Shown here piece by piece: positions 41,470 to 50,582 of a stretch of DNA of 64,000 nucleotides. The position numbers were made by a program, and so were the translations under genes. This DNA is from Hymenobacter glacieicola. Its GTDB lineage: Bacteria; Bacteroidota; Bacteroidia; Cytophagales; Hymenobacteraceae. Numbering within the stretch: position 1 is the first letter of the stretch; each line of letters begins with the position of its first letter. Location: the NCBI RefSeq assembly GCF_014640315.1, contig NZ_BMGS01000005.1, positions 124,001 through 188,000 on the forward strand, given 5' to 3'. A model generated the notes under the pieces. The model was not told where the DNA came from, made no database searches, and worked only from the letters and a program-made list of their open reading frames with translations.

Positions 41470-44400
41470 TTAATACAGAATCGTGATGGACCCGCTGTAG
41501 GACTTGCCCAGCGGCCCCTTCGTGACGACCACGTAGTAGTAAGTGCCCACCGGAGCGGGTTGGCCGTTGATGTCGCCGCGCCACTCATTGGCCCGGCCGT
41601 AGTTGTTGGCCGAGAAAACCCGGTTGCCCCAGCGGTTGAACACGCTCACGGTGTTGTCGGGGAACTGCTCAATGAACTCAATCTGCCAGGTATCGTCGCG
41701 GCCGTCGCCGTTGGGCGTGAAGGCGTTGGGAATGCGGATGGCCGGGCGCACGGTCACGGTCACCTGGTCAGAATCGGCGCAGCCGCCCGCCCCGGCCGAG
41801 AGGGTATAGGTAGTAGTTACCCTGGGCGAGGCCACGGGCCGCAATGAGTCGCCCCGGAAGGTTAGCCCCGCGGCGGGCGTCCAGCGCACGGGGTAGGAGC
41901 CATCGGCGCGGCCTTCCAGCGTTACGGAAGTACCAGCCAGAATCTCCTTGTCGGGGCCGGCATCCACGTCAACCGGCGGCTGAATCCGGACGGGTATGCC
42001 GTTGGAAACGGCCGTTACCGGCTGGGCGCAGTTGTTGGTAGTGCGCAGGCGCAGGGTTACCACCTGGCCCGCGCGCAGGGTGGTGCTGGTGAAAACCGGG
42101 CCCGTCGCCCCGGCTACATCAGAGCCATTCACCTGCCACTGGTAAGTAGGAGTAGGGCCCGCCTCCGTTACGTTGGCAATGCTGAAGGTAAGCGGCGCGC
42201 CCAAACACACGGGCCCGCCGGGCTGCACCGTAATGGTAAGGGTAGGCTGCGGGGTGGGCGTGCGCGTAACCGTGACGGTAGCCACCGCCGGACCCGTGCT
42301 GCACAGGCCCGCCGTGGGCGTCACCTGTACCCGCACCTGGTCGCCGGTTACCAGGGTGCTGCTCGTGAAGGTAGGGCCGCTGGCTACGGCCACGTTATTC
42401 ACAAACCACTGGAACGTGGGGGCCGGCCCCGCATTGGTAGCCACGGCCGTGAAGGTCAGCGGGGTGCCGGGGCACTGCACGGGCGGCGTGGCCAGGGTTA
42501 CGGTGGGCGTCACCAAAGGCGTCACCCGAATCGTGACGACGTTGGAAACCGCCGTGGCGCAGGTACCGGTGCCGGAAGTAACGCGCCGCCGGAAATAGGT
42601 AGTGGCTTGCAGGGCACCAGGGGCATACGTGGGGTTCGTGGCCCCAGCAATGGCGGTCCAGGTCGAGTTATCCGCCGAAGACTCCCACTGATACGCAAAC
42701 GTGCCCGTGCCACCACTGGCCCCGCCACCATTAAGCGGACTAGGCGCAGTGCCCGCGCAAATATCCTGGTCGGCGCTAATGGTGCCTGCCACCAGCTCCG
42801 GCAGCACCGTCAGCACTACCGAGGGCGAGTACTCCGGCCCGCATGCTCCCGACGTTACCCGGCGGCGGAAATAGGTAGTAACCGTCAGCGGGCCGGGGGC
42901 GAAGGTTTCGCCGGTGGCACCCGCTACAGCCGTCCAGGTAGTGTTGTCTAACGAGGATTCCCACTGGTAGGCAAACGCGCCCGTACCGCCCGTGGCCGGA
43001 GCCGTGCTCGTCAGCGGGGCCGGCGTAGCGCCGGGGCACACCGTCTGGTTACTGCCAATGGTGCCGGCAGTCAGGGCGGGTAGCACCGTGAGCGTGACAA
43101 CGTTGGAAAAGACCGGCCCGCAGGGCCCGGTAGTAACGCGCCGCCGGAAATAGGTGGTAACTGTCAGCGGACCCGGCGCAAAAGTCGGCCCGGTGGCCCC
43201 GCCAATGGCCGTCCAGCTGCTGTTATCCGTCGACGATTCCCACTGATACGCCAGTATGCCCGTGCCGCCGGCCGCCGGAGCCGTGCTGGTGAGCGGGGCC
43301 GGGGTAGCGCCGGGGCAGAGCGTCTGGTTGTTGCCAATGCTCCCCGCCGTCAGAGCGGGCAACACGGTAATCAGGACGGACGGCGAAAACTCCGGTCCGC
43401 ACGCCCCGGAGGTAACCCGGCGGCGGAAGTAGGTAGTGGCCGTGAGCGGACCCGGCGCGTAGTCGGCGCTGGTGGCCCCGGCAACAGCTGTCCAGGTCGA
43501 GTTATCCGCGGAAGATTCCCATTGATACGCAAATGTGCCCGTGCCACCGCTGGCCCCGACCGCGCTGGTCAGAGGAGCCGGCGTCGCGCCCGCGCACACG
43601 GTTTGGTCAGCGGCAATGCTGCCGGCAACAAGCGCGGGTAGCACCGTTAGAGTAACGGCAGGCGAGTACACCGGCCCGCAAGGCCCCGAGGTGACACCCC
43701 GTCGGAAGTAGGTAGTAGCCGTGAGCACACCCGGCGCAAACGTGGGGTTGGTGGCCCCGGCAATAGCCGTCCAGGTAGTATTATCCGTCGATGATTCCCA
43801 CTGGTAGGCGAATGTGCCGGTGCCACCCGAGGCCGAAGTCGAGCTGGTTAATGGGGCCGGGGTAGCGCCGGGGCAGAGCGTCTGATCTGAGCCGATGGTA
43901 CCCGCCGTCAGGGCCGGAGCCACCGTGATGGTAACGACATTGGATAAGGCCGGCGCACAGGCGGTGCCCGAACTTGCCCGGCGGCGGAAATAGGTAGTGG
44001 CCGTGAGCGGTCCGGGCGTAAAGGTCGGCCCGGTGGCCCCGCCAAGGGCGCTGAAATTCACGTTATCCGCCGACGATTCCCACTGATAGTCAATGGTGCC
44101 CGTGCCGCCCGTTGCCGGCGTCTCACTGGTAAGAGGAGCCGGCGTACCGCCGGCGCACACCGTTTGGCTGGCGGCAATGGTACCGGCGGTTATGGCGGGC
44201 ACCACAGTGATGGTCACTACGTTGGAAGGCGTCGTGGTGCACGCCCCGGAAAGTACCTGGCGCCGGAAGTAGGTAGTAACGGTCAGCAGGCCCGGCGTGA
44301 ACGTCTCGCCGGTGGCGCTGGCTACCGGTGTCCAGGTAGAGTTGTCCGTGGAAGATTCCCACTGGTAGGCAAACGTGCCCGTGCCGCCCGTGGCGGGAGC

Positions 44401-46368
44401 CGTGCTCGTTAGTGGGGCTACCGGGCTGCCGGCGCACACGGTCTGGTTGGCGGCAATGCTGCCCGGCGTCAGGGCGGGCAACACGGTAATGGCTACCGAA
44501 GCGGTAGTGCGGGATTCACAGTAAGGGCCTGCTCCGGTGGGCAGCAGCAACTGCACGCGCCGCCGGAAATAAGTGGTGCCCGTTGGCAGCGAGCTGGGGG
44601 GCGTGTAGGTAGGGCCGTTAGCTCCGCCAATGGCTGTAAAAGTGGTGTTATCCGGCGACGATTCCCACTGGTAGGTGATGGGCAGGCTGGCGTCGCTGGA
44701 AGCAGCGGCGCTGCTGGTAAGCGTGGCCGGCGCGGTGCCGGCGCACAAGGTCTGCGGCGCCGCAATGCTGCCCGGTACCGGCAAATCGGGCACCTGGATA
44801 AGGCCCGAGCTTTCGCGGCAAAAGCAGTCGGTGGTGATACGGAGCGTGACGGTGTAGGTGCCGGGCGTAGCGTACGTATGAACGGGATTCTCGTCGGTTG
44901 AGGTAGTGCCGTCGCCGAACGTCCAGAGATACTTCTTGTTCTCAAAGTCAATGGGCGGGGCCGCAAAAGTTATTTGCCGACAACCCGTTATCTCCGCGCT
45001 GGGCCCCACGCGCAGCAGGGAGCTTTGGTTGAAGTTGACCAGGCCCAGGCCACTGAGGCGGCCCCCTAGCTGCAGGGTATCGTCGGCGTAGCGGACCTTG
45101 GCCCCCAGCGAGTCGGGGTAGTAGATGACGCCGAGCGCGGGCTGGTTGTCGCGGGCCACGTACATCTTGCCATCGGGCGCGGCCTGCAGCGAGCCCAGGT
45201 CGGCCGGGCTTTTCTGCTTGAGCGGAATGTCCTGCTCCGTCACCGGCCCGCGGCCGCTGATATCGAATTGCAGCAGCTTGGCCGGATTGCGTACCGTGGC
45301 GTAGAGGTAGCTGCCGGGCGAAAACCCCACCCCGTAGTATTTCCCTTCGCCGCTATCGACAATGAAGGGAACCTGCGGGTTGGCGCTTACCTGGCCCGTG
45401 CTGGTATCAAACCCAAACAGCTCAACGGTACTGCTGCTGTCGCCCACTGCTTCGCTGTAGCGGGCCAGGGCCAGCTGCTGGCCATTAGGCGTTACCTTCA
45501 TCTGGCCTTTGTAGCCCAGGGCTGCCACGCTTGGCGCGTGCAGGCTGCCTATGGTGGAGAGAACCGGCGCGTCGATGAGAACCGGACCTACATAGCCGGC
45601 TGCTTGCCGCACGCGGTAGGCCAGAAAGGCGTCGCCGCGGTTGTCATTGCCGGACTTGGCATCGCCCCAGCCGTGCGTGATAACCCAGATGTCGCAGCCG
45701 TTTTTATGGAATACGCCCGTTAGCTTTTCCGCCGTGCCGCGGGCCAGGGGCGTGTTTTTGGTGGCGGCTACGACGGTGCCCGGCCCCCCACCCGCCGGAA
45801 TTACTATTTCCGAATAGCTCAGGCCCACGGTGCTGTTCAGAGTGAAGAGCAGGTAGCGCGTCGGTTGGCCCGCTGGAGGGATGCCCGGCATCTTGATGGG
45901 CAGGGGGCCGTCGGTGGTGAAGCGGTTGCCCGCCAGGCCCGTGCCGTTGGTCATGACGGTGCCGTCGCCGTTCCAGACGGTTTCGCCGTTGCTGTAGAAG
46001 AGAATCTTTCCGGTACCATCCGACATTACCCCCGAGCCGGCCGGGGCGTCCATTTGGCCGTTGGTGAGCACTGTGGGCTGAACGGAATCAGTGGCTTGAT
46101 TGAAGTCCAGGCCCGCCTTATAGCCGAAATACCACGTGTTGGCAAACTTCTCGTCCGCTGCGCATTCTGGCGGTGGGGGCGGGGGGGCTGTCTGGCCCAG
46201 AATTGGGGTAGCTGCGCCGCTGAGCAGCAAAAGCAGCAGCGTCAGTAGCCAGGCCGCCGCGGGGCGCACCTGCCTACCCCGGCGGCGGGTAGTGCTACCT
46301 GCCGGCCAGCTACGGGTGGAAAAAGAGCAAACAGGAATACAAGTATGGTGCGATAGTTCTGCGCGCAT
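41470..46368 (-). CDS. Giant T9SS cargo protein with gliding-motility C-terminal domain
   Basis: A 1632-residue cell-surface protein. The ATG at 46368 gives a long N-terminus with a hydrophobic signal (AAAWLLTLLLLLLSGAATP, cleaved near ILGQ). The first 480 residues form a beta-propeller-like region (phrases such as PDGKMYVARDNQPALG). A PKD domain follows (YLWTFGDGTTSTDENPVHTY). Then eight tandem units of 85-100 residues share QTVCAG, YQWESS and TTYFRRRV. Two Ig-like units precede the C-terminal CHU_C/gliding-motility sorting domain (IPNAFTPNGDGRDDTW, VFNRWGNRVF). The C-terminal signal marks it for type IX export and anchoring. It is probably an adhesin. Confidence 0.88.
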   Translation of the reverse strand: MRAELSHHTCIPVCSFSTRSWPAGSTTRRRGRQVRPAAAWLLTLLLLLLSGAATPILGQTAPPPPPPECAADEKFANTWYFGYKAGLDFNQATDSVQPTVLTNGQMDAPAGSGVMSDGTGKILFYSNGETVWNGDGTVMTNGTGLAGNRFTTDGPLPIKMPGIPPAGQPTRYLLFTLNSTVGLSYSEIVIPAGGGPGTVVAATKNTPLARGTAEKLTGVFHKNGCDIWVITHGWGDAKSGNDNRGDAFLAYRVRQAAGYVGPVLIDAPVLSTIGSLHAPSVAALGYKGQMKVTPNGQQLALARYSEAVGDSSSTVELFGFDTSTGQVSANPQVPFIVDSGEGKYYGVGFSPGSYLYATVRNPAKLLQFDISGRGPVTEQDIPLKQKSPADLGSLQAAPDGKMYVARDNQPALGVIYYPDSLGAKVRYADDTLQLGGRLSGLGLVNFNQSSLLRVGPSAEITGCRQITFAAPPIDFENKKYLWTFGDGTTSTDENPVHTYATPGTYTVTLRITTDCFCRESSGLIQVPDLPVPGSIAAPQTLCAGTAPATLTSSAAASSDASLPITYQWESSPDNTTFTAIGGANGPTYTPPSSLPTGTTYFRRRVQLLLPTGAGPYCESRTTASVAITVLPALTPGSIAANQTVCAGSPVAPLTSTAPATGGTGTFAYQWESSTDNSTWTPVASATGETFTPGLLTVTTYFRRQVLSGACTTTPSNVVTITVVPAITAGTIAASQTVCAGGTPAPLTSETPATGGTGTIDYQWESSADNVNFSALGGATGPTFTPGPLTATTYFRRRASSGTACAPALSNVVTITVAPALTAGTIGSDQTLCPGATPAPLTSSTSASGGTGTFAYQWESSTDNTTWTAIAGATNPTFAPGVLTATTYFRRGVTSGPCGPVYSPAVTLTVLPALVAGSIAADQTVCAGATPAPLTSAVGASGGTGTFAYQWESSADNSTWTAVAGATSADYAPGPLTATTYFRRRVTSGACGPEFSPSVLITVLPALTAGSIGNNQTLCPGATPAPLTSTAPAAGGTGILAYQWESSTDNSSWTAIGGATGPTFAPGPLTVTTYFRRRVTTGPCGPVFSNVVTLTVLPALTAGTIGSNQTVCPGATPAPLTSTAPATGGTGAFAYQWESSLDNTTWTAVAGATGETFAPGPLTVTTYFRRRVTSGACGPEYSPSVVLTVLPELVAGTISADQDICAGTAPSPLNGGGASGGTGTFAYQWESSADNSTWTAIAGATNPTYAPGALQATTYFRRRVTSGTGTCATAVSNVVTIRVTPLVTPTVTLATPPVQCPGTPLTFTAVATNAGPAPTFQWFVNNVAVASGPTFTSSTLVTGDQVRVQVTPTAGLCSTGPAVATVTVTRTPTPQPTLTITVQPGGPVCLGAPLTFSIANVTEAGPTPTYQWQVNGSDVAGATGPVFTSTTLRAGQVVTLRLRTTNNCAQPVTAVSNGIPVRIQPPVDVDAGPDKEILAGTSVTLEGRADGSYPVRWTPAAGLTFRGDSLRPVASPRVTTTYTLSAGAGGCADSDQVTVTVRPAIRIPNAFTPNGDGRDDTWQIEFIEQFPDNTVSVFNRWGNRVFSANNYGRANEWRGDINGQPAPVGTYYYVVVTKGPLGKSYSGSITILY
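42530..44778 (-). repeat. Eight tandem coding repeats in the T9SS cargo gene
   Basis: Each unit is about 260-300 bp and encodes G-(S/T)-I-x4-QT-(V/L)-C, then TGGTGTFAYQWESS and TTYFRRRV. The first unit is longest and most divergent. Middle units are very alike at DNA level, which suggests recent duplication or gene conversion. The spacing and coding frame rule out a CRISPR array. Confidence 0.8.
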
Positions 46369-46896
46369 AGTGGGGCAGGTAAGTGGGCGGACGGGAAGCA
46401 GACAGGCAGCAAGAAAAGGGGCACTCACCGCCCTGCAGAAACGGAGCGTAATGACCAGTTACTGCAGAAAAGAGCTACTAGCCGGTTTCAGTAAAGCTAC
46501 ACACTGTTAGCCAGCTTTGTGCAACCCAATGACCGAATAGTGCTAGACCATCAGATCATTCTTCCACTCCAGCCTGATTGTGCCGAAAGGCAGCCTTTAC
46601 TTCCATCACGCACGGTATCAGGACAGTCAGCCAAAATCCGAAAACAGAAACGGCCAGCAGCGCCTGGAACGAGGCATCACGCGTGCTGCTACTGCTCTGC
46701 TACCTCAACGATTCAGACGAGACACTTAGTATCCGGCTCGGCCGCCCGGCCTTTCGAGCAAAGCCAAGCCCAGATTTATCTGAACTTCGCCCGGCGCGCC
46801 CCAGGTAGAAAACGCCGAAGTTGCTGGGCAGGGCGGACTAGCAACTTCGGCCGCTTAACTCATCCGAGCTGGCCTCACTGGCCCGCGCGGCGGCGG
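46369..46896. other. Gap of 528 bp with one terminator
   Basis: Apart from the terminator at 46810-46851 and the likely promoter region of the cargo gene (TAGCTTTA near 46495 on the minus strand, one base off consensus), nothing is recognised. A long plus-strand frame runs through here but continues antisense into the DUF4159 gene and has no protein character. Confidence 0.5.
46810..46851 (-). terminator. Terminator after DUF4159 gene
   Basis: A perfect 12-bp stem, GCCGAAGTTGCT (46814-46825) with AGCAACTTCGGC (46840-46851), is followed on the minus strand by GTTTTC. It lies 46 bp past the stop of the gene ending at 46897. Confidence 0.8.
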
Positions 46897-47520
46897 CTAG
46901 GCCGTCAGGGCGTAGAGGATGATGTTGACGCCGAACTTGGTGTTGTCCTCGGCCAGGAAGCGTTTGTTGCGGAAGTCGTAGTCCCACTCGCAGCCGTAGT
47001 CCTTGTTGGAGTAGAGCACGGCCAGGCGTCCGTTGATTTCGATGCCTTTAAGGTAGTCGTGCACCAGGTCGTCGCCCCAGCCGTTGAGCTCGAAGCCGGT
47101 GTTGGGCGGACCTTCCGGAAACTTGAAAAACTGCGAGTAGATGGGGTGAGTTTTGGGCAGTTTCTTCAGGGCGCCCGCCCCAAAGCATACCCGCATCTGT
47201 TCCTCGAAGGAGCGCGCAAACAGCCCGTCGATGTCGTGGTTGCAGTCGTCGACGAACACGAAGCCACCGCCCCGGACGTACTGCTCAAAGTTTTTCTTTT
47301 CCGGCGCCGAAAACTGCACCAGCCGGTGCCCCGAGAGGTAGCAGAACGGGTAGCGAAACAGCTCCGGCGAGTCGAGGGCCACTACCTTTTCCTTGGCATT
47401 TACGGGTACTTTGGTGTACTGCACCAGGGAGTGCAGCAAGTTGGCCGGCATCCGCTCATCTACCGCATCCCAGTCGCCGGAGCGGTATTGCAGACGCACG
47501 AAAGTAAAGGGAGCGGGCAT
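46897..47520 (-). CDS. DUF4159 domain-containing protein
   Basis: A 207-residue protein matching DUF4159: FTFVRLQYRSGDWDAVDERMPANLL at the start, LSGHRLVQFSAPEKKNFEQYVRGGGFVFVDDC in the middle, and RLAVLYSNKDYGCEWDY near the end. This fold resembles the glutamine-amidotransferase class (a Rossmann-like core with an FVFVDD strand), but no nucleophile Cys is placed to suggest amidotransferase activity. No signal peptide is obvious. By family knowledge DUF4159 genes sit with MoxR, BatA, DUF4175 and TldD/TldE, all of which are found within this window. A terminator follows. Confidence 0.85.
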   Translation of the reverse strand: MPAPFTFVRLQYRSGDWDAVDERMPANLLHSLVQYTKVPVNAKEKVVALDSPELFRYPFCYLSGHRLVQFSAPEKKNFEQYVRGGGFVFVDDCNHDIDGLFARSFEEQMRVCFGAGALKKLPKTHPIYSQFFKFPEGPPNTGFELNGWGDDLVHDYLKGIEINGRLAVLYSNKDYGCEWDYDFRNKRFLAEDNTKFGVNIILYALTA

Positions 47521-47720
47521 GAAGGGCGGTAAGAAGGAAAACGGCAGAAAGACCCCGCGCCGCTCAGAAGGTGGCTTACCGGGGTAGCAACGAAGATAGA
47601 TTTTTCTGAGCCCGGGCCCCCAGAGGTTTGCATTTTGTACAGCGCGGCTATACCCCTGGGGACGTTGGCTTCGTTAGACCAGGCAAGTGGCTCTTGTATA
47701 AACTCCTCACTTCCTGCATT

Positions 47721-48317
47721 ATGAAACACAAACTGCTCCTGTTGGTGGCCCTGCTGCTCACTTTTTCCGCCCACGCCCAACTCGGCATTAAGGCCGGCCT
47801 CAACGCCGCCGTGCTCGATGGCGACAACCTGGGCTCCACGTCCACTAAGTACAACACCTACTACCACGCCGGGGTCTTCTACGAGGCCGACCTGATTGGC
47901 CCCATTTCCATTCAGCCGGAGCTGCTGTACTCGCTGCAGGGGAGCTCCTTCCGGGATGCCGTCGGGAATTACGATGCCAAGCTGCACTACCTCAACCTGC
48001 CGGTGCTGGCCAAAGTCACGCTGGGGCCGGTGTTCGTGGAGGCGGGCCCGCAGTTTGGGCTACTGCTGCGCAAGGACGCCAGCGGCGACCTGAACGTGTC
48101 TTCTTCGGGCAATGGCCCCTACAGCGGCTACAAGCGCGGCGACCTGAGCCTGTGCGCCGGCGCGGGCCTGAAGCTGGGCAATCTGCTGCTGGGCGGGCGC
48201 TTCAACGCCGGCGTCAACGACATCAACGACGTGAAAAACCTCAGCGGCACCAACGACCCGCGCCTGCGCAACCGCGTGATTCAGGCCTACGTGGCCCTGC
48301 AGTTTGACAACGACTAG
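47721..48317 (+). CDS. Outer-membrane beta-barrel protein (PorT-like)
   Basis: A 198-residue protein from the ATG at 47721, chosen because it begins a signal peptide (MKHKLLLLVALLLTFSAHAQ); the earlier frame start at 47628 lacks one. The mature part has alternating strands: LGIKAGLNAAVLDGDNLG, GVFYEADLIGPISIQPELLYSLQG, LNLPVLAKVTLGPVFVEAGPQFGLLL, ending VIQAYVALQFDND. This is the PorT/OmpA-like outer-membrane beta-barrel plan of about 8 strands common in Bacteroidota. It is the only plus-strand gene in a long minus-strand block. Ligand or channel role is unknown. Confidence 0.82.
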   Translation: MKHKLLLLVALLLTFSAHAQLGIKAGLNAAVLDGDNLGSTSTKYNTYYHAGVFYEADLIGPISIQPELLYSLQGSSFRDAVGNYDAKLHYLNLPVLAKVTLGPVFVEAGPQFGLLLRKDASGDLNVSSSGNGPYSGYKRGDLSLCAGAGLKLGNLLLGGRFNAGVNDINDVKNLSGTNDPRLRNRVIQAYVALQFDND

Positions 48318-48320
48318 CCG

Positions 48321-49028
48321 CTAGTGGCCGCTGCTGGGTAAGTTGCTTTTGTAGCGGTTATAATTGGTAACTATCCTGATTAGGTCTTGGTAGTGGTAGC
48401 CTTTCTCATTGCGGGCTACCATCTTGGCCAAGCCTGGATAATCGGCCAGATACTGGCTCATTTGCATGTAGAACATGCCCCGGTCAACCTTCGTGAGCAC
48501 GCCATTACGGCGGACAAAAAAGTGGCTGTTCTTGTACGGAATACTAGAGTGAAGTACGGCACCAGGCAACGGTATTGGCAGAGGAACGCTCTGTTGTTCG
48601 GCTTGCAGAAATAGCTCAACCGGACCCGTAACCACCCTCTCGGCCAGGATCTTTACCTTTTTGTCGCCGGCTAGGCGCATTGGCTCGAAATAATGTTTGC
48701 CCGCCGTCATGCGCTCTACCTCATCTACCCGAACGTCCTGTTTGGGTGGCTTAGGTTGGCTGTTGGGATGAGCCAGGTAATAAATGAACGGATAGTCTAT
48801 GCCGGGGTACATCGTCGGCACCGGCAGGTAGCCCGAAACTACTCTTCCGTCGGTTAGCTGCAGGGTACCGGGGATAAACGAAATATACCGGTTCACCCGG
48901 TACTCGGCCGTGTCTGGGCTAGCTGGGGTTGTGGTAGTACCCTGTCTGGGCTCTGATGCCGGCCCTGCTACCTGCGCCGAGGCAATCATAGGAGCCGATA
49001 CAATAGCAAAAAGTAGAAATTGCTTCAT
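48321..49028 (-). CDS. Hypothetical exported protein
   Basis: A 235-residue protein from the ATG at 49028 with a signal peptide (MKQFLLFAIVSAPMIASAQ). An 18-codon upstream extension is open but has no signal character. The body has SDTAEYRVNRYISF-like strands, a Lys-rich stretch, and a C-terminal helical part (FYMQMSQYLADYPGLAKMVA, KGYHYQDLIRIVTNYNRYK). I do not recognise a family. It lies 77 bp downstream of the tldE copy at 49106 on the same strand, so it may be read with that pair. It is probably periplasmic. Confidence 0.6.
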   Translation of the reverse strand: MKQFLLFAIVSAPMIASAQVAGPASEPRQGTTTTPASPDTAEYRVNRYISFIPGTLQLTDGRVVSGYLPVPTMYPGIDYPFIYYLAHPNSQPKPPKQDVRVDEVERMTAGKHYFEPMRLAGDKKVKILAERVVTGPVELFLQAEQQSVPLPIPLPGAVLHSSIPYKNSHFFVRRNGVLTKVDRGMFYMQMSQYLADYPGLAKMVARNEKGYHYQDLIRIVTNYNRYKSNLPSSGH

Positions 49029-49105
49029 GCAGCAAAGCAGTAAATAAGAAAGTGGCTTCTCCCAGCACTTGAGAAAAGCCACTAAATTACGCCTAATCAG
49101 CAGTC

Positions 49106-50431
49106 CTACACCGCGTCTGAGAGGCTGGTGAAGGTGAAATCCCGAATCTTGAGTGGGGGCACCAGGTTGCCACCGAGGCGCACGGGTTTGCCGATGGCCT
49201 CGATGTTGTTGAGCATAATCACGGGGCTCTCGTTAAAGCGGAAGTTCTTCACCGGGTGCTTGATTTTGCCGTTCTCGATGTAGAACGTGCCGTCCCGAGT
49301 TAGGCCGGTAAACAGCAGGGTTTGCGGGTCCACGTCGCGGATATACCACAGGCGCGTGACCAGAATGCCCTTGGCCGTGCTCTTAATCAGGTCCTGCACA
49401 CTCTGGGTGCCGCCTTCCATGATGAAGTTGCCGGAAAAAGCCGTGGGCTGTTTGCCGGTTTTCTGGGCCCAGTAGCGGGTGTAGTACAGGTTCTTGACCA
49501 CGCCCTTTTCCACCCAGTTCATGCGCTTTACGGGTAGTCCTTCCCCATCGAACACCGAGCCGGGGGCCTGGGCGTTCAGCGGGTCAGAGTAGATGGTAAT
49601 GCGCGAGTCGAAGAGCTTTTCGCCGGTGCGGTTGCCGCCGCCTTTCTTGCTGAGGAAGGAACGGCCTTCGTCGGCTTCGCGGGCCCCGAAGTTGTAGACC
49701 AGGTTGTTGAGCAGACCTTCATCGGAAACCAGGGCCGCCGGCTCCAGAATGACGGTGTATTTGCCGGGCTCCAGGGCCTTGGCGTTGCGCGAGCCGGCGG
49801 CTTTGTCGGCCGCAATTTGCGTTAGGGCCTTGGCATTGAACTTGGCGGCGTCGGTAAAATCAGCCACGGCGTAACCCGAGCCGGTACCGTCGGGCGTGCG
49901 CACCGTCACCGAGAAGTCGATGTTGGTGTTCTGCTGGTAGGCTTCCAGGCCTTTGTTGTTGCGCAGGGCCTGGAAGGTTGCCCCATCTTCGAGGTAGCCG
50001 GCGGCCGTGAGCTGCTTGGCGGCGCACAAGGCAATACTGTCGCCGGCTACCTGGGCCCGGAAGTCGGGGGTAATGGCGGCGGTGCTGGCGGCGTAGCTTA
50101 CCGGAGTCAGGTACTGCTGCGGACCCAGCAGGGGCATGTATTCGGGGTCTTCGGGGGCGAGGCGGGCAATTTCCTCGGCCCGCTGCACGCACCGGCGCAG
50201 GGTAGCATCGTCGAACTGGTTGCAGGTGGCCACGCCGGCCCGCTTGCCAAACCTCGATTCCACCACCAACGACACGTTATCGGCCCCGCCGGCCGTACTC
50301 ACCGAGTTGCGGGCGTAGCGCACGTTGCCGGTGGTGCGGCCCTGCAGGCTGGCCTGGCACTCATCGGCTGTGCTGAAGCTCAGCACCTTTTTCAGGATAG
50401 CCTGCGACTCGTCTTTGGAAAGAATAGCCAT
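49106..50431 (-). CDS. tldE: TldE/PmbA-family protein (pair 1)
   Basis: A 441-residue protein of the PmbA/TldE group. The N-terminal part has KVLSFSTADECQASLQGRT and VSTAGGADNVSLVVESRFGKRAGVAT. The C-terminal end, RFNESPVIMLNNIEAIGKP and GGNLVPPLKIRDFTFTSLSD, is characteristic. TldE forms a heterodimeric peptidase with TldD; the metal site comes from TldD. No signal peptide is visible, so its location relative to the Tat-signalled TldD next door is puzzling. It lies downstream of the tldD at 50583, with one dispersed repeat element between them, and is closely similar to the copy at 53614. Confidence 0.9.
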   Translation of the reverse strand: MAILSKDESQAILKKVLSFSTADECQASLQGRTTGNVRYARNSVSTAGGADNVSLVVESRFGKRAGVATCNQFDDATLRRCVQRAEEIARLAPEDPEYMPLLGPQQYLTPVSYAASTAAITPDFRAQVAGDSIALCAAKQLTAAGYLEDGATFQALRNNKGLEAYQQNTNIDFSVTVRTPDGTGSGYAVADFTDAAKFNAKALTQIAADKAAGSRNAKALEPGKYTVILEPAALVSDEGLLNNLVYNFGAREADEGRSFLSKKGGGNRTGEKLFDSRITIYSDPLNAQAPGSVFDGEGLPVKRMNWVEKGVVKNLYYTRYWAQKTGKQPTAFSGNFIMEGGTQSVQDLIKSTAKGILVTRLWYIRDVDPQTLLFTGLTRDGTFYIENGKIKHPVKNFRFNESPVIMLNNIEAIGKPVRLGGNLVPPLKIRDFTFTSLSDAV

Positions 50432-50467
50432 GGTATTGAATGGGCAGAATGTGGAGAAAACCAGAAC

Positions 50468-50560
50468 GTCATTCCGAGTGCAGCGAGGAATTTCGGGGGC
50501 TGCCGTTTGATTACCATTACAACGTCAGCACGCGAGATTCCTCGCTGCACTCGGAATGAC
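50468..50560. repeat. Dispersed inverted-repeat element, copy 5
   Basis: A perfect 24-bp inverted repeat (50468-50491 with 50537-50560), GTCATTCCGAGTGCAGCGAG at the start, encloses a 45-base loop. It sits between the tldD and tldE genes of pair 1. Confidence 0.9.
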
Positions 50561-50582
50561 AGCTAAATGACAGCTAGAAAGG

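Noticed and set aside
42530-44778. Regular repeats considered as a CRISPR array
   Set aside because: Units are 260-300 bp, keep one reading frame and encode similar Ig-like domains; there are no short identical repeats with unique spacers and no cas genes.
46519-47532. A 337-codon plus-strand frame
   Set aside because: Its second half is antisense to DUF4159 and its first half lacks any recognisable pattern.
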